Shown in pieces: positions 42,301 through 57,300 of a stretch of DNA of 64,000 nucleotides. Position numbers and translations under genes: made by a program. This DNA comes from Liolophura sinensis. Lineage: Eukaryota > Mollusca > Polyplacophora > Chitonida > Chitonidae. The notes below the pieces were generated by a model. It did no database searches, was not told where the DNA came from, and saw only the letters and a list, made by a program, of their open reading frames with translations. Position 1 is the stretch's first letter. Each line of letters starts with the position of its first letter. The stretch covers positions 67,857,058 through 67,921,057 of the forward strand of contig NC_088295.1 of the NCBI RefSeq assembly GCF_032854445.1, written 5' to 3'.

Positions 42301-45300
42301 TTTCTTCATGTGACACAAACAAAATCAAGTACTTTCAAGGATCTCCAAATAAATGTGGTCAAATTCAAGCACTTTCCAGTCCTTGAATTACCAAAATAAA
42401 ATTCAAGTACTTTCAAGGTTTTCAAGGACCTGTGCGAACCCTGCCTTTATTAAGTGAGTAATACAATGTGATAAATAATAGGGGCAAAACCAAAAAGCAT
42501 ATGTTTATCCTTACCTGAAATGAAATGTTTGCTGGGTTCAAACACAAGGTCCAGAAAGACCTTCAGCTCATCTTGACGACAACCTGCCAGAAAACGGAAG
42601 ATAAGTGAACGACGAAGATTACTGTTTCCTTTACCAACTGATCCACTGCCAGCTTTACCCATCATTTTACCATAGAGGAGTCTGAAAAAACATGGAAAGG
42701 GTAGATTCGTCAAATCATAAAACTGTGTATATCTATCAACTCCAGGAGAGAAAAGATTGGATTCACACCAGCATTATTACAGCCAACATGGACAAATGTT
42801 TGGGTAAAATTATATTCTGCATTAATACTAATGTATAAAAGCATCTCTCAAATGTAAAATTATTTACTGAATAATAAATTTGAATCATATTACTGTCAAT
42901 ATTATGTATCACATAGCTGAACATATTTATTGGAAGTCAAATTATGCACTGAATGTGAAAATTCATTTTTCATTTACACCATATTACAAAAGAAATAATT
43001 AGCAAACACTGCATTATTATTTTTTTAGTTTTTCTTAAGCAATAATCAGGACCTTGATGGAAAAAAAATAGGTGTATTAAATACATACATTCACGTTGTT
43101 TTATACCCCCAAAGGCCTTAAATTCACAACCTTACCTGAAGAGAATAGGCAGCAGCTGAGGCCTGTGTCCCTGGTCTATAGGACTGGACTGTTCATCCAG
43201 ACTGAACAGCACCAACTCTTCACGAAACGTTTCCTCATCCATCAGCCGCTCAAAATTCTCCCTGATGATAAAAAAAAACAAAACAATCCATCACACACTG
43301 AGTAAACTAGGGAACGAGAGAACAGGTGCTTTTACTTTCAGAAGGAAAGCTACAAAGCTCCGCCATCAAAGCAGCTATACACATGCAGGTCATCGCATTA
43401 TGTGAGATTATCTGTTTACAACTTTTTACCACTGGCCACTTTAGCTCAAACTTTTACATTAACATAATACAGTACGGTATTAATCTATAAATGGAATAAC
43501 AGAAGAATGATATGAAGTAAAAAAACAAAAAAATCTGACTAACTTGTATGGCATTAGGTACTTCCATCTGTAAGTCAGCAAACAACTGAAGGCTACTTTT
43601 TGAATCTCTTCCTCTTGATGTAACAGCAACTGAAAAATAGTCAAATCATCAAAATGATTTTCAGGGGACTTCGTGGTTCAGTTTGTTAGCGCGCAAGCGC
43701 AGCGTAATGACCCAGAAGCCTTTCACCAATGCGGTCGCTGTGAATTCAAGTCCAGCTCATGCTGGCTTCCTCTTTGGCTGTACGTGTGAAGGTCTGCCAG
43801 CCACCTGCAGGTGGTTGTGGGTTTCCCCTGGGCTCTGCCCAGTTTCCGCCCACGATAACGCTGTCATATAAGTGAAATATTCTTGAGTACGGCATAAAAC
43901 ATCAAACAAATAAATAAACGAAATGATTTTCCTACAGCAACTTGATTCCTTTTCAACTATTTCACCCTAATTTTTTTTAAGGCCATAAGATAGACTGATG
44001 TGGAAATGTCCTTTCTATAAAGGAAAAATCACAATAATATAAATACAAACTACCTCATGTTTAAAACATCAATACCCTGCCAGCTACAAGCAGACAGAGC
44101 AATTTATGAGTTACACATAGTTGACATAAGAGCACTTTCTTTCGTGATAAAAGTGACATCGTGTTGTTACTTTTTTGTTATTTCGTACTTATGATGGTGA
44201 AAGAGAAACATTTTGTTTCATGACATTCTAATCTGAGCTCAGTCATGCTATATACAGGTCTGTGTAACATGTAAAAAAAAAATAATTTATAGCTTAGCTT
44301 ATTCAAATACACAAAATTTTGATAGTGTCAAAATATGAAATAATTGTAAAAGGTGAAAATGATAATCCAGTGAACACTTCGCACCATATGGGACATTTCA
44401 CCTGAAAAATGTTAATGGTATTCAATGTATCTTGTATGGTGTTTTGTGTACTTATTCTATAAATTTTTTTGTATATATCAGTTATACGACTTGTGAAGGA
44501 AATTTATTTAGTTATTTGAGGAAAACCCACTACCATTTGCAGGTTGCTGTAAAACCTTTTAACGAATGAAGAGGAAGCTACCCTGATTTAACAATAACTG
44601 CATGGGTAAGAGGTTCCTGGATCATTGCTCTGCGCTGGCTACCTAACCACTGGGCCACTGACGCCCTCACTTGTGTAGAAAACATGCCAACTACTGGTAC
44701 CTGACAAACTCAAATCCTGAAGCCAGAGACGTTAAGGTACTCCAACATGCTTTATCAATCACACACCCTGAAACAGTATACACTTACCTGATAATACAGG
44801 TGCCGTAGTTCCTCTTCCATGTACACAGACTTAGGATTAATAAATTTAGCAAACACTTCCAAGTGGACAACAAGGGCTCTGAAATGTAACATGTTTCACA
44901 TAAATGTACAATTAGAGTGAACATTAATTCAAGACAACAGCATACTTCTAAACCACTGTTGGGGGAATGTTTCTACCTATACTCAAGCCGCTTTAATACC
45001 TCATCGAGTCAAGGATGCATCTCCTGACAAATTAGTTCCTGGGTAGCAGACCTAAAGCACAGCTTTAGAATCAGGTAGACAAAGGCTCCACACGGAGACA
45101 AAGGCTGCACAAATATATATATCCCTTATACAAGGAAAATATGCATGGATAGGTTGGTTTCTTAACCCCAATCTAGTTCAAATTGAATCAAGCTGGTTTT
45201 CGACCTTGATCTCAGAGCTCAAAAACATGAGCCTGCACGCAATGCACTCAAAATCAGACAACATTTGAAGATGTTAAGTGGAATGCACTTAAGCAAGAAT

Positions 45301-48300
45301 CCACATATGGAAAGTGCTACAGACAAAATTCTAGTGAGGAATATTTTACTTTTTTTTTTTTGCCGATTCATATCAGTAATAAGAATAACAAACATCATGT
45401 GAAATACTGCTCATGGCCTAGACAAGATAACCTGCATGAATAGCCTGTTCCACAACACAAACTTATAGGTGACTTACTTTTGTGCTCTCTTCTTTCCCCC
45501 GCCTTTTTTCTCTTTCTGAGACACAAAATCTTCCTGGTCAACATCTGTATCAGTTGTTGTCTTCGCCTGACTTTCCGGCAATGTGACGTCTTGAGTTGGA
45601 GCTGCACTCAAATCTGCTGGGTAATACTCATTCCTGTCAAAGAACAAAAAGACCTTCATATATCTTTCTCAACTAAAACAACAAACCCTTGTGCACAATT
45701 CTGAATGCAAACATCAAACTTTTGTACATCTATCTCCGCTAAAACAACAAACTCTTGTACAGAACTCTTGAGTTAGAACATCAAACTCTCATGTAAGTTT
45801 CTCTGCAAAAACAAGGAACTCTTGAACACTCTTCTGAATTGGAACAAGAAGTCTGTATTTACATTGTAAAAATAATGAGTAATGCTCAGGGACATCGATT
45901 CTCATCCAACATGGAACCCTAAAAAGATGTTAAAAAAATGCTCATAAAAAATCTAATAATGCAGATGGAGAATTTCTGGAAATACATTTCCTCAATAATG
46001 AGTTTTATGTAATTGTAATTCTTTATAATTTCACAAATGAGAACTGTACCTATGAAACTGACCAATAACAATGCAACTTACTGTAGAAATCTCATCAGCA
46101 GAGGAACTAGTTCCCGGGATTTTGCTTCACATTTGTCGGCAAATCCCTGCATTGCCTTCCACAGCTGAAGTCTGAAGTTGAACGCATCAGGCTTTGTGCT
46201 ATTACAGACTAGATTTCTGATATGTTCCTTGAACATCTTTACCAGTTCTTCCTCGTCACCTTGTAACTCACAAAAAGTGTCAACATCTGTCTTAAGTGTG
46301 TTACCTTGTGTCTTGGCTTCTGGAAAAGTGAACATTTCAACTTATTTGTAAATGTGTAAGATTTTGAAATTACTCCACAGTTTGAAGTCTGCCCGTGTAT
46401 AGAAAACTTTATGACAATATATGTGTCTATATACACAGCCTGACGTTACATTAAAACATATTCACTGAGAAACGCATGATTTTATGAAAAATTATCATTT
46501 ACAGTAAGTTACACGCGATTGGCATTGCAAGTCCATAATCCAGTCAACCTTATCCAAACTTCTGATGTTATACTGTTGGCAGCTTTTTTATTCTGCTGAT
46601 CAGGAGGCAAAATCAGGAAATCATCTCATTAACATTTTCTCACCTCATCCATATTATAAATACAACACCTCCACACTTGTATGACAAGGTGTAGCTGACT
46701 TTTTATTTGACCTTTACACCTTACCTGTTCTCTCAGAGGCCAGGACTAGTTCTTCTTTGTAAATATCCCAAAACTGTGTTCTCTCTAACCCATTAGCATG
46801 GCTAGCTATTAGGTCACATAACGGTTCCCATAGCAATTTAAAGTTGTTGTAAAGAGAGCCAATCAGAAATCTCAAGGGAACCTAAAACATTAATATTACA
46901 CAAGCAATGACATAATACTAACCATATATAAAATCACTGTCTCCTGAGACGCTACAGCGTGTGAAGAAGAGCTTTTTCAGGGGCCCAACACCAAAGCCAT
47001 GTAAACTGACATTCTATGGAATGACAGAGTGGCTTGGGTACTACATAAAATGGATCAATGAAGCGTTGTGATAGACCATTCTAACACAGGTCTGTGTAAG
47101 ATGGAACCCGCTGTGGTAGACCATTCTAACACAGGTCTGTGTAAGATGGAACCCGTTATGGTAGACCATTCTAACACAGATCTGTGTAAGATGGAGCCCA
47201 GAAACATGTCCCCATAAAAATCAGATGAATTCAACAAAACTTTCCTCATTACGTGCAACAGTATCATGAAAACCATTCAGAAAAAGATCCAGATCATCCA
47301 AAATGTAACCTCATCGCTGCTTATAACAAGAACTTACCTCTGCATAACCGCCTACAGGTATACTGTTCTGTACAATGTCAAAGTTTAATTTTCTCAGGTA
47401 CATGAGCTTCTGTTTATACTCCTGAACACCCAGAGGTACACTCTCAGCCTTATGACAGATCTGAAACACACTGACCGGGAGAGACATCTGAAAAATAGAA
47501 ATACAAGGCATAGTTACTTGACTTCAAACCAAAATATTGCAAGAATACTCAAAAACTGTTGCAGAAATTGAAAATCTCAAAGGCATATCTGCAGAAAAGA
47601 TAATCAAAAAGAAAAGTACTGTCAAGATGAAATTTTATACCAGCACTGATATGGTTGTAACAGGATAAAATCAATTTCAAGCCAATAAAGTTTTGAATTT
47701 ATTAAAAACATTGCTAAGTGATGCAGAGAATAACAGTAAAAAAAATTTTCAAAAAGCAGGTGCCTCAAAGCTGAAAGTTTTATCAATAAATCAAACATTA
47801 GTTTTACAAAGCAAAGGAACTTACTCTGTTCTCAACCTCTGGCAGAGGGAGGTCAAATCTTGTGAAGATCCTCAAAGTCAGCAGACGCACCTAGAGCATG
47901 AGAAAAACTATGATAAATATGTGTATTTTATGCTTACAAATTGCAATAAATGCAGAAATTCAATAGCTCCTTAAAATTTGTCCAGCTTATATGACATTCT
48001 CCTACAGACATTCTGTGACAGTACTTTGTTCATAAAACAAATGCTTTCGTTAAATACCACCACATTTGCTACATTTAAGTTACACTGACAATTACTGTAA
48101 CAGCGTACGTTCGAGTTAATCATGTATTCTTGAAAATGACGGCATGCCATTAACTCTACAGGTAACTTATTTGATTGAGGGTTTACACCAAATTCAGATT
48201 ACGAGTGTTATTTTTGGAAAAGCTTCATGCCAAACATTTATTATTCAGATGTTCGAGGTCAGATTTATCAAAAGCCAGTATAAAACTGTATTTTAATTCG

Positions 48301-51300
48301 TCTACAGTCACATTATTACCTCACGTTGTGACGAGCTCAGGTTTTTCTTCAGGGGAGGGAAGAGTTTCTCAAAAACAGACGGCTGTAAAATGTCTGTGTG
48401 TCCTTCCTCTGTTGCCATAGAGACATAGAGGTCACAAAGTTGTAAGACTGGTACATTGTCTGGATAATCACTGAAATCACACCAACAAATATGCCTGACA
48501 ACTATAAAAATGATTTAAGCAAGAAAACCACATTTCATCTGCAGAAGGCCGTCAGCAAGTCTGCTCTATATATTTGGCATATCTGAATACTTTTTACTTC
48601 GATATCATAAGCGTAGTCAGGCTGGGGGGTGGGGGTGGTTGGGGTGGGGGGTTTGGGGGGGGTGGGTGGGGGGTGGACGACTACCTCAGGGTTCATTTGT
48701 TAGAGGAACTCTGAGGAAAATGAATATAAATTTGCTGAACATAACATGCACGTCCAGTTCATTGCTTTCAGAGAGGGAGTGGAATCAATACTTGAGTTAA
48801 ATACCAAATGCACATCCAAAGGGACGGTGGTATATTTTTTATTCCTCTCAGGTGAAGCAAGACCCCAAGCCAGTTAAATCACACACTGACTGTTCCGCAA
48901 TGTTGCTGCAATGTTACAAAGTATCAGTTTCTAATGTAACATTGTACAGTACTTTAATGTGACATCACCATGATGAGATGGGAAAGGGACATATAAATGT
49001 TATTTAAATGATGTCAGGATCGTGCTCTTGATAATGTCCCCATTGAGTGTCACTCTCCCCATTGAGAGCAAAAAAAATATTCATATACATGTATGCTGAA
49101 CAATTTAAATACATACCACACAAGTTTTTCCACAGTTTTCCAGGGGATCCAATTGAACAGCTCCCCATCTTCGTGTATCAGGGAGAGCGCATATACCATC
49201 TGGAAGAGCAGGCTCCGTAGAGCACCTGGAAGGTTACAAATCAGTGAAGACAATAAAACATGGAAGGCCTTTTCTTTTCAAATATGAGATTTTCACCTGA
49301 TATTATCAGTGTAAGTAGGAAATCTTCAGAAAGAAAATGTTTTATTCCAGTCAAAAAAGGTAAGAAACCATTGATTGCTTTTTTTGTGTTTGTCTAGGTA
49401 AGCTTTTTTTCTTGGTTGTTGTTGGCAACTAACAACCCTTGTTTATAAACATACATGTAAGTACAAAAATTGTAATTTTTAAGCTTTTGACTAAAATTTG
49501 AACCCCGATCTTCTGCTGGCAACGCATGTTCCCTCTAGCACTTGGCCATCTGTTTCAGAGTGACTAGATCATTATTTCCTTGGCAAATGAGTCATGAAGA
49601 AACTCAATCGAAGTCATCATTGGCATTAAATCATAAGATAACCAGACTTGTGCATTACCTTTTCTGTGGTCAGACTTTGCCAGTTTGATGGCTTCTGTAA
49701 CAAGTCTCTGCATATTTTCCACTGCTTTCTGTTTGTCCAGGGGTCTGGAACAAGAATAACACATCGGCTTTACATATCGGACAAAATAACTGACTGATTT
49801 ATTTTTGCTTAACACCATGCCTAAAAATTTTTGCGCCTATCGTTAAATATTTGTTTGTACACTCAGCAAAACTTTGGAAACTTTATTTCCCCTCTAAACT
49901 CATGAAAATCCTGAGAAAGATACCTTTTACATATTCAGCATTGATCAGGATAAGATAAGATGTGTAAAATATAATAACCCTTAAAAATAAAATATTAACC
50001 TTAATCTTATTTTAAGTTGATACAGACTGATTGGAAGAAAGGCTGAAAGAACTGACACACACACATGGTCAGGTAAACTCACCTGACATGAGGCAAACAC
50101 ACAAAAGCCGACCACAGCTGACCTAAGGCCTGGTCACTCACAGACTTGGTCAGTTTGGTAGATGTCAATAACTCTATGAAGTACTGGGGAACACTAGACT
50201 TCTTCTTACTGAAAAGCAATAAACTAAAGTTTTCAGAAATAAACAAGAGTTATCAGCAATAAACAAGAGTTTCAGGCAATTAACAATGTTTGTGGAGAAT
50301 AATTATAAGACACCACATGTGTTGACTCTAAACCCTTCACAGCATCAAGCACTGCTTTCCTGGAAAAGCCTCTATTTCAGCAAGTCAAGAAATTGTGTAA
50401 CACCAAAATTAGCCCCCCTCCAAAAAAAGAAGAAAACAATATGTATCATCCAGAACAGCTTTACAGAGATTTGATTATTCTCTTTTCTTTCTGATTATAC
50501 GTGACCAAATTCAACGAAACTCATTTTAACAAATTAACATTAGACTTACGTGGTTTTAAATGAGGAGAAGTCAAGCATGCAAGTTTTGGTATTAAGCCTG
50601 TCATCAGTAATGCTGGGCATGGTGCACTTGTTCATTACCAGCTCTGTCAGGAGGGACAGGGCCGCCTGGTGACACCCCTCCTCTGGAACCCCAATCTGGC
50701 GATCACAGTGGACTAGTAAACTAGGCAACACATCCTGATGGAAACAAACCAGTCATGGTCAAGTAAAAGACACATGCAATAAAGACCTCTTCTAAAGTAC
50801 GAAAGTAATTCACGCAATTGCAGTTTAAGGAAAAAATTAGTTTTTGGATTGTTCAACAGCAGGACTAAATACATTTGTTAAAAAATGATATATTTTCGAA
50901 GTACGCAAGTAAAAAATGGTAAAATATTATTGATAGAGGTGAGGAGCATGAACATATTATTCTCACACTGAGTGTTAGCTGAAATACATGTAGCCATCTC
51001 ATCATTTCCCGTCTGAACAATTAAGGGTAATTCAGCAGAGCATACACTTTACTCAAGAGCGATAAATGATTAAAAAATATAAAAAGTGAAACATCAACTA
51101 ACCTTTTCAAAAAGTGGCAAGTCAAATAAGTCTTTGGTAAAAGCATGCAACAAACTGCTGTTATACTTTGTCTTGAAGGCCTGAAACAGAATTCTTCAAA
51201 ATAATATTTCCTTAGATCTGTTATCAACATTATTGCTGAAATTAAATTAATATATTTTTAAGACTCTTCATGATGCGCTTCAAACCTGTTTGTTTCTGAA

Positions 51301-54300
51301 ATAAGATATTTACTTTCTATTTCTTCTTCATACAATATGGCTGAAATATGGCATGTAGTGATTTTAACTTTTCTTTCATTTCCAAAGTATTTAATGTACA
51401 AGCCCTGGTTTCTATTTACAAAACATCATTTATAGACACGTTTGGCTTGTTTACCAGAGAGACGAGTTTCGCTGTGTTTTCCATGGTCAGCTTGGAGTAA
51501 GCCAGTAACACAAGCTGTGCTATGTCCTTCAACAGTTTCTCTCCAGCCTGATCCGGCAGACATGGGCCCTTCAGTAGCCGGATAAGACACTGAAACAAGC
51601 ATACAGTGGTAAACAAACTGATTGTTTACTGAGACTTATATGTTATTGAGGACCTTTGTGGCCTAATGGTTCACATTTCTCGAAAGTTTTATTTCATAAT
51701 CAAAAGTATTCACTTAAGTGTCATCAGTTTATGAATGGAGAAAACCAGACAGGAATGTCACAAATCTCTCGATTTATACCCACATCAAAGCTATATTTGG
51801 ACAATCACCCTGACTGATCCATGCCTATTGATCTTCTGAAAGAACTAATTAATCATGTTAGTTATCAATCTTCAAATTTTACGACCAACAAAGCACTTTT
51901 CTCACTGGAATTTATAAATACAATTATTATGAAAATAAGGCTAAAAATGATTTGTTTGTGTCATTAAGGAAGCAAGCATCCTAAAACTGTGCAAATTGTT
52001 TCTCTACACCCCATAGTTCTCTCAGAATGTTTCCAAATATTGGCTGCTGAGACGGTTGAAAAGGTTGAAGAATTAGGGTGTGTTTGGTCTGTGAGTGACC
52101 CTCATCACAGAGTATCAATTCATCACAAAAGTAGAGAGTAAAAAAGTTACCATGGCAATATGGTCTGGATCAGAGATGATCTTTCCTCTGTGGTAGGTCA
52201 ACCAACCATGGACGAGATGAAGAAGTCTCGTTATCTGATCAGCAGCATCAGCACTACAAGATTTATCTCCCTTTGCAAAAACTTCATACAGTCGTTCAAG
52301 CTCCATCTGAAAGTGAATTCACAGGCCTTAACATGGATTTGACATTTCACTCAATACTAATTCAAAATTCTCATTTGCAGCTTAATAATTTTATATCAGC
52401 ATTATCAGATAACATTCTAATCTTAAATAACTTATTTGTAGTCTCTTTGACAGTTTTCATCTTTAAGAACTCAAATCTCTTATTCCAAATTGCATACTTC
52501 TTGTGGTAAAGCACATACCAATAGAAAGTTCCAAGGCTCTTCTAGATATTCAACTGTAGAGTAGTCTGCCATTGACATCATCATGTGACCTATAGCTGTT
52601 TGAACCAGTTGCCATGGTAATACTGGACACTCCCCCTCTTGTTGGTGCTGAACAGGTCCAAGCTTCCCCAGGATTACAGGAAAAATCTGCAAGGATCAAT
52701 AGCAGTTTTGAATCATAACTTCAAAATATAACTTTGATCTTGTAAACCAATTTTTATCTCTTTTAGAGTCAGCATAGTGTGCCTTACTGAAAGGCCATGT
52801 GAAAACTTTAATCTATTTTCTATAGGTTTTCTTGAAATTCACTCAATCTTATGTCATGCTAACGTAGAAAGTCCTATTCAAAAAAAGATTATGAGAAGCT
52901 GGATTTATGAAGTTTTGTGAAAGCGGCTCATTTACTTTATCAACTTCCTTATGATCGGAACCAAACAAGGAGTGAGTGAGTGAGTGAGTGCATAGGGTTT
53001 AACATCGTTCTAAGCAATTTTTCAATCATATGATGACAAAGGCGTCCGTATGAGTACATGTAATATGCCTCCTTGTCCCAGGACAGATTTCCACCACTCT
53101 TTTATGTAGTGCTGCTTCACTGAGACAACTTACCGAAGGCAAGTAAGCCACCCCGCCCAAGCCGTTATATTGATACGGGTCAACCAGTGGTTGCACTATC
53201 CCCTCGATGCTGAACGCCAAACAAGAAAGCTACAACTTCCTCTTTTAAGGTTATAGGTATGGACCAACCCAGGATTGAACTTGGATCTCCTGCCCTTGAA
53301 GCAGAGGCTCTACCTATGCTGAACACCAAACTAGAAAGCTACAAATTCCTCTTTCAAGGTCTTAGGTGTAAACTGACCCAGAATTGAACCTGGATCTACC
53401 GCCTCCAAAGCAGACACTCTACCAACTGAGCAATCAAACAAGGAAGTAACAAATCTTGGTATGTCTCCTACCAGGGTTGACATAAGATATTTCAAAACAA
53501 GACTTTTTTGTGGCAAATATGACTGGGGTAATTATTCAAGACTATTCAGTTTTCTTAATGACAATGACACCAACTGTCCAGATTCTGAATCCGAGAAGAC
53601 TGTTAGTTAGTGCTTATTGACTTGACCTGCAAAGATGTGCAATTTAATTACCTCAAAAAGACGTTATGAGAATATGTTCCCGTGTTGTTGTTAGCTCCTG
53701 AATCATTATAATGTAGACCTCTTTTGAAAATGAAGGCAAGAAAAGTTATTGTCTTGTACATTTACACAGGCTGCCTTTATGTACAAGCCAAGATTTGGCC
53801 TACAATCACAATCGTAACTTTTAAAATACACAACCGCCTTAATTACTCTAAGCGTGCAGCACAACTTGTCTTACAATCAATTGTAACCTCAATTTTGGGG
53901 TCTACTGCAAGCGGAGCCAGGAGCACTTTTCTGTTGGTATGTAAGCTTGTGTCAACCATACCTGATTTATGCAGCTGTGAAACTGATTTCTGACACCCTT
54001 CACCATCTCAAACAGAAGTCTTCCCACACCAGATGACTGCTGTAAATGCAAAATTTAGAAAACATCACATGTATATGTATCTTGTGTGATATTTCTTTCA
54101 TTGTAATACTCAATGATTTTTCATTTAATATGACAGAGGTAAGGAATATGGATGTAGGAAACCAGCTTGCCCTGAGTAAACCAAAGCCATCCACCAGTTC
54201 CCCAACGAAACTTCTGATTTAGAACCTCAAAGGTCAAGGTCAGACGTGGCATCAACAATGTTTTAGCCGAATGGGCCAACAAAGGTTAGCCAACAATCTG

Positions 54301-57300
54301 GTAGAAATGATGCTGTGGTGTTAAACACTATGATATTCCTGCTCTTAAAGTCACATGAGATAGGCTCAGCAATATAAATTTTAGCATAACATCGGTCAAA
54401 TGTGTGAAAACCGATGACACATTCTGCTTTGGTGGCATTTAAATTAAACCCTTTTAAAACTAACACAGAGGCACTCCATGAGGACAACTCTCAGCTACAG
54501 CTGACTTAACAGATTTCCTCACTACAAACAAGGGAACAGTACTCTGGATGTGACTATTATCTTGCAATGGTGAAGAATGGTTTAAAAAAATTTCAGGATC
54601 CAGTTCACAAGAAAGTTTAATGAACTGGTGCTTTGGGCCAAGCTGTGAACAAAATTTCATATATCTCCATCCAAGACTTTTTCCATAAAGTTGCTGATAG
54701 TCAGAGAGAGCGAGACAAACAAATGCCAACAAATACATCACATCCTTGACAGATTTAATAATCTGATCCTCCTGCCCAATCTTTTCAGGTTTGGCTTATA
54801 CTGATATCTAAATATTCACTCTAGAAATGGATACGTGCTTTAATAATTAACAAAGAAACCTATTCACACACCTCTGGGTTACTTTCCAGTGAAGAAAATA
54901 AGAAATTTAGGAGATCATCTCGTTTTTTAACCTGTGAACAGAAAATTAATAATGTAAGAATAGATCCTACCTTCTAGTGCAACCTACATATATCAGAGCT
55001 TGTCAATCAGAACCTCCAAGCTTCGTCATATGATCACACTTTAATGTGACAACTAAAAATTACAAAAGTGGCTAAATTTTCAGCAAGGGTTGCCTTACTC
55101 TGTCACACAGTGACTGTACTCTAGCAGGACTATTAAACTTAAGTTCTTCTACAAGCACCATTACAAGGAAAATGTCCATTATTACAAGACTAAAACACAG
55201 TCTATTTAGCTGGGAGCAGTTTTCTTTGCTGCCAAAATTCAGATTATTTTGTGTGCTATTTTAGCAAATGAATACAAAACAAAATCTAAATTCTTACCTT
55301 TCTCATCAGGAATGAAAAACTCTCAGCAGCAAAATTCTGTATGTAGTCTTTGTATGGGCTTGCCAGCAAGGTTGAAAATATCCTGACATAAAAAAATAAC
55401 AATATAACAGCAAAACTATATCAAGCAAAATAAGTTTCACAAACTGAAAAGGGAACAGAACAATAGATTTACAGTATCTTTTATAAACTTCTCATAAGAA
55501 AGACTAAAGGAATTTACAAATTTCTCACAAACGCTGCATACCCATAGACATTTTTGATATCCTTAAGACTATTAATATCGGAAAGACATGAATTAAGGTA
55601 CAGAACACACAAAACTCTATCTTCATAACGTTTCACAGTAAGTTTTCCTCCAATTTTTATAGCATTTCATAACCCAGAACTAGTAAAGGAATTCACAAAT
55701 GTTGTATATCCATTGACATTTTTGATATCCTTAAGACTATTAATATCGGAAAGATATGAACTAAGGTACACAAAACTATATCTTCACGACATTTCACAGT
55801 AAGGTTTCCTCCAATTTTTATAGCATTTCGTAACCCAGCACTACTAAAGGAATTCACAAATGTTGCATACCCATAAACATTTTTGATATCCTTGAGAAGA
55901 TATCTCCACAGAAATTTAAAGAGGTAGGACAGAGTTGTAAAGATTTTCTCCAGAAGGTCAGAGTCTTGTGGGTGGCCATTAAGCAAGCCCACCAAGATCG
56001 AGAAGAAGTCCTTGAAATGCTTGTAAAAGTCAGACTGAAGGTCACGGGCCAACTGAACAACAAGACTGAAATGAACAATTGCAATATTCATAAATTTATC
56101 TGTAATATTTTATCACATTTATGGATTTGTTTGTTGTTTAAAACCATCCTCAAGAACTTTTCATGCATATAATGACGTTTTATTAAATGTTTAATTAAAC
56201 ATCATACGTACTGTCGTAATTGATTTGATTTGACTGATTGGTGTTTTACGCCGTACTCAAGAATATTTCACTTATACGACAGTGACCAGCATTATGGTAG
56301 GCGGAAACCGGGCAGAGCCCGGGGGAACCCACGACCATCCGCAGGTTGCTGACAGACCTTCCCACTTACAACCAGAGAGGAAGCCAGCATGAACTCACAG
56401 CAATCGCATTGGTGAGAGACTCCTGAGTCATTACGCTGCGCTAGCGTGCTCACCAAATGAGCCACGGAGGCCCCTGTACTCTCACAATGATTAGGCCGAT
56501 AATTTTATTCAGACCAAATCAGATGGAAAAGTCTCCAATTCATGTACTTCATGCCCTTCTCATGAATTCTCTTCCCTTCACCATGTTCTTGAAATGAAAT
56601 AATCAGGGGCATATTGTGACGATACATATATCAAACTATCAAGGCCATATCTAGCAAAAAAGACTGAAGGTTCTGAACCCAGACATTAAAGGTGATATTG
56701 CATAAAAAACATTCAGAAAAACTCATGATACTGTCAGCGAGCTTTTAAGTTACTTTTTATGAAATTTGTATGAAAACTAAACTTTTTATTGGTAAATCAT
56801 CTTATTTTTGATCAATGTATTTTTCAGTTTTAATACAGCTTCATCAGTTTTGGAGCCCAAATGTTTTCCGCCACCAAAATAGCTCTACATATTGATATGG
56901 CCCAGGCTAGAGTGTGGGAAACACAGATTTACATTCATGTGTCACAAACGTACAGCCTTTGCCATAGCTCTGACACATCATATTCACTGATGCCTCATTG
57001 TATTTTGTATATGTATATTTGTCAAGTCTAGCTAATGCTGGCATCCTCTACAGCCGTAAGTGAGAAGATCTGCAGCAACCTGCGGATGGAGTTTCCCCCA
57101 GGCCCTGCCCAGTTCCCTCCCGCCATAACGCTGACCGCCATTGTATAAGTGATATATTTCTGAGTAGGGCGTAAAACACCAATCATATAAATATATTTAT
57201 ATCTCCTTTCATATTTAAATGTTCTTAATGGTTGGATGTTACCAATGGGTTGAGATGCTAGCCTATCAAGGGCAATAGAGGCAATAAGCAGTCAACATTC

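Noticed and set aside
43664-43760. tRNA-like sequence with A- and B-box-like motifs
   Set aside because: It is the head of a SINE; it cannot fold as a complete cloverleaf and continues into the SINE body and tail.
52022-52108. Possible C/D-box snoRNA in the intron between exons 11 and 12 (GTGATGA and CTGA on minus)
   Set aside because: The boxes are about 87 bases apart but the terminal stem does not pair, and the sequence belongs largely to a MITE family D copy.
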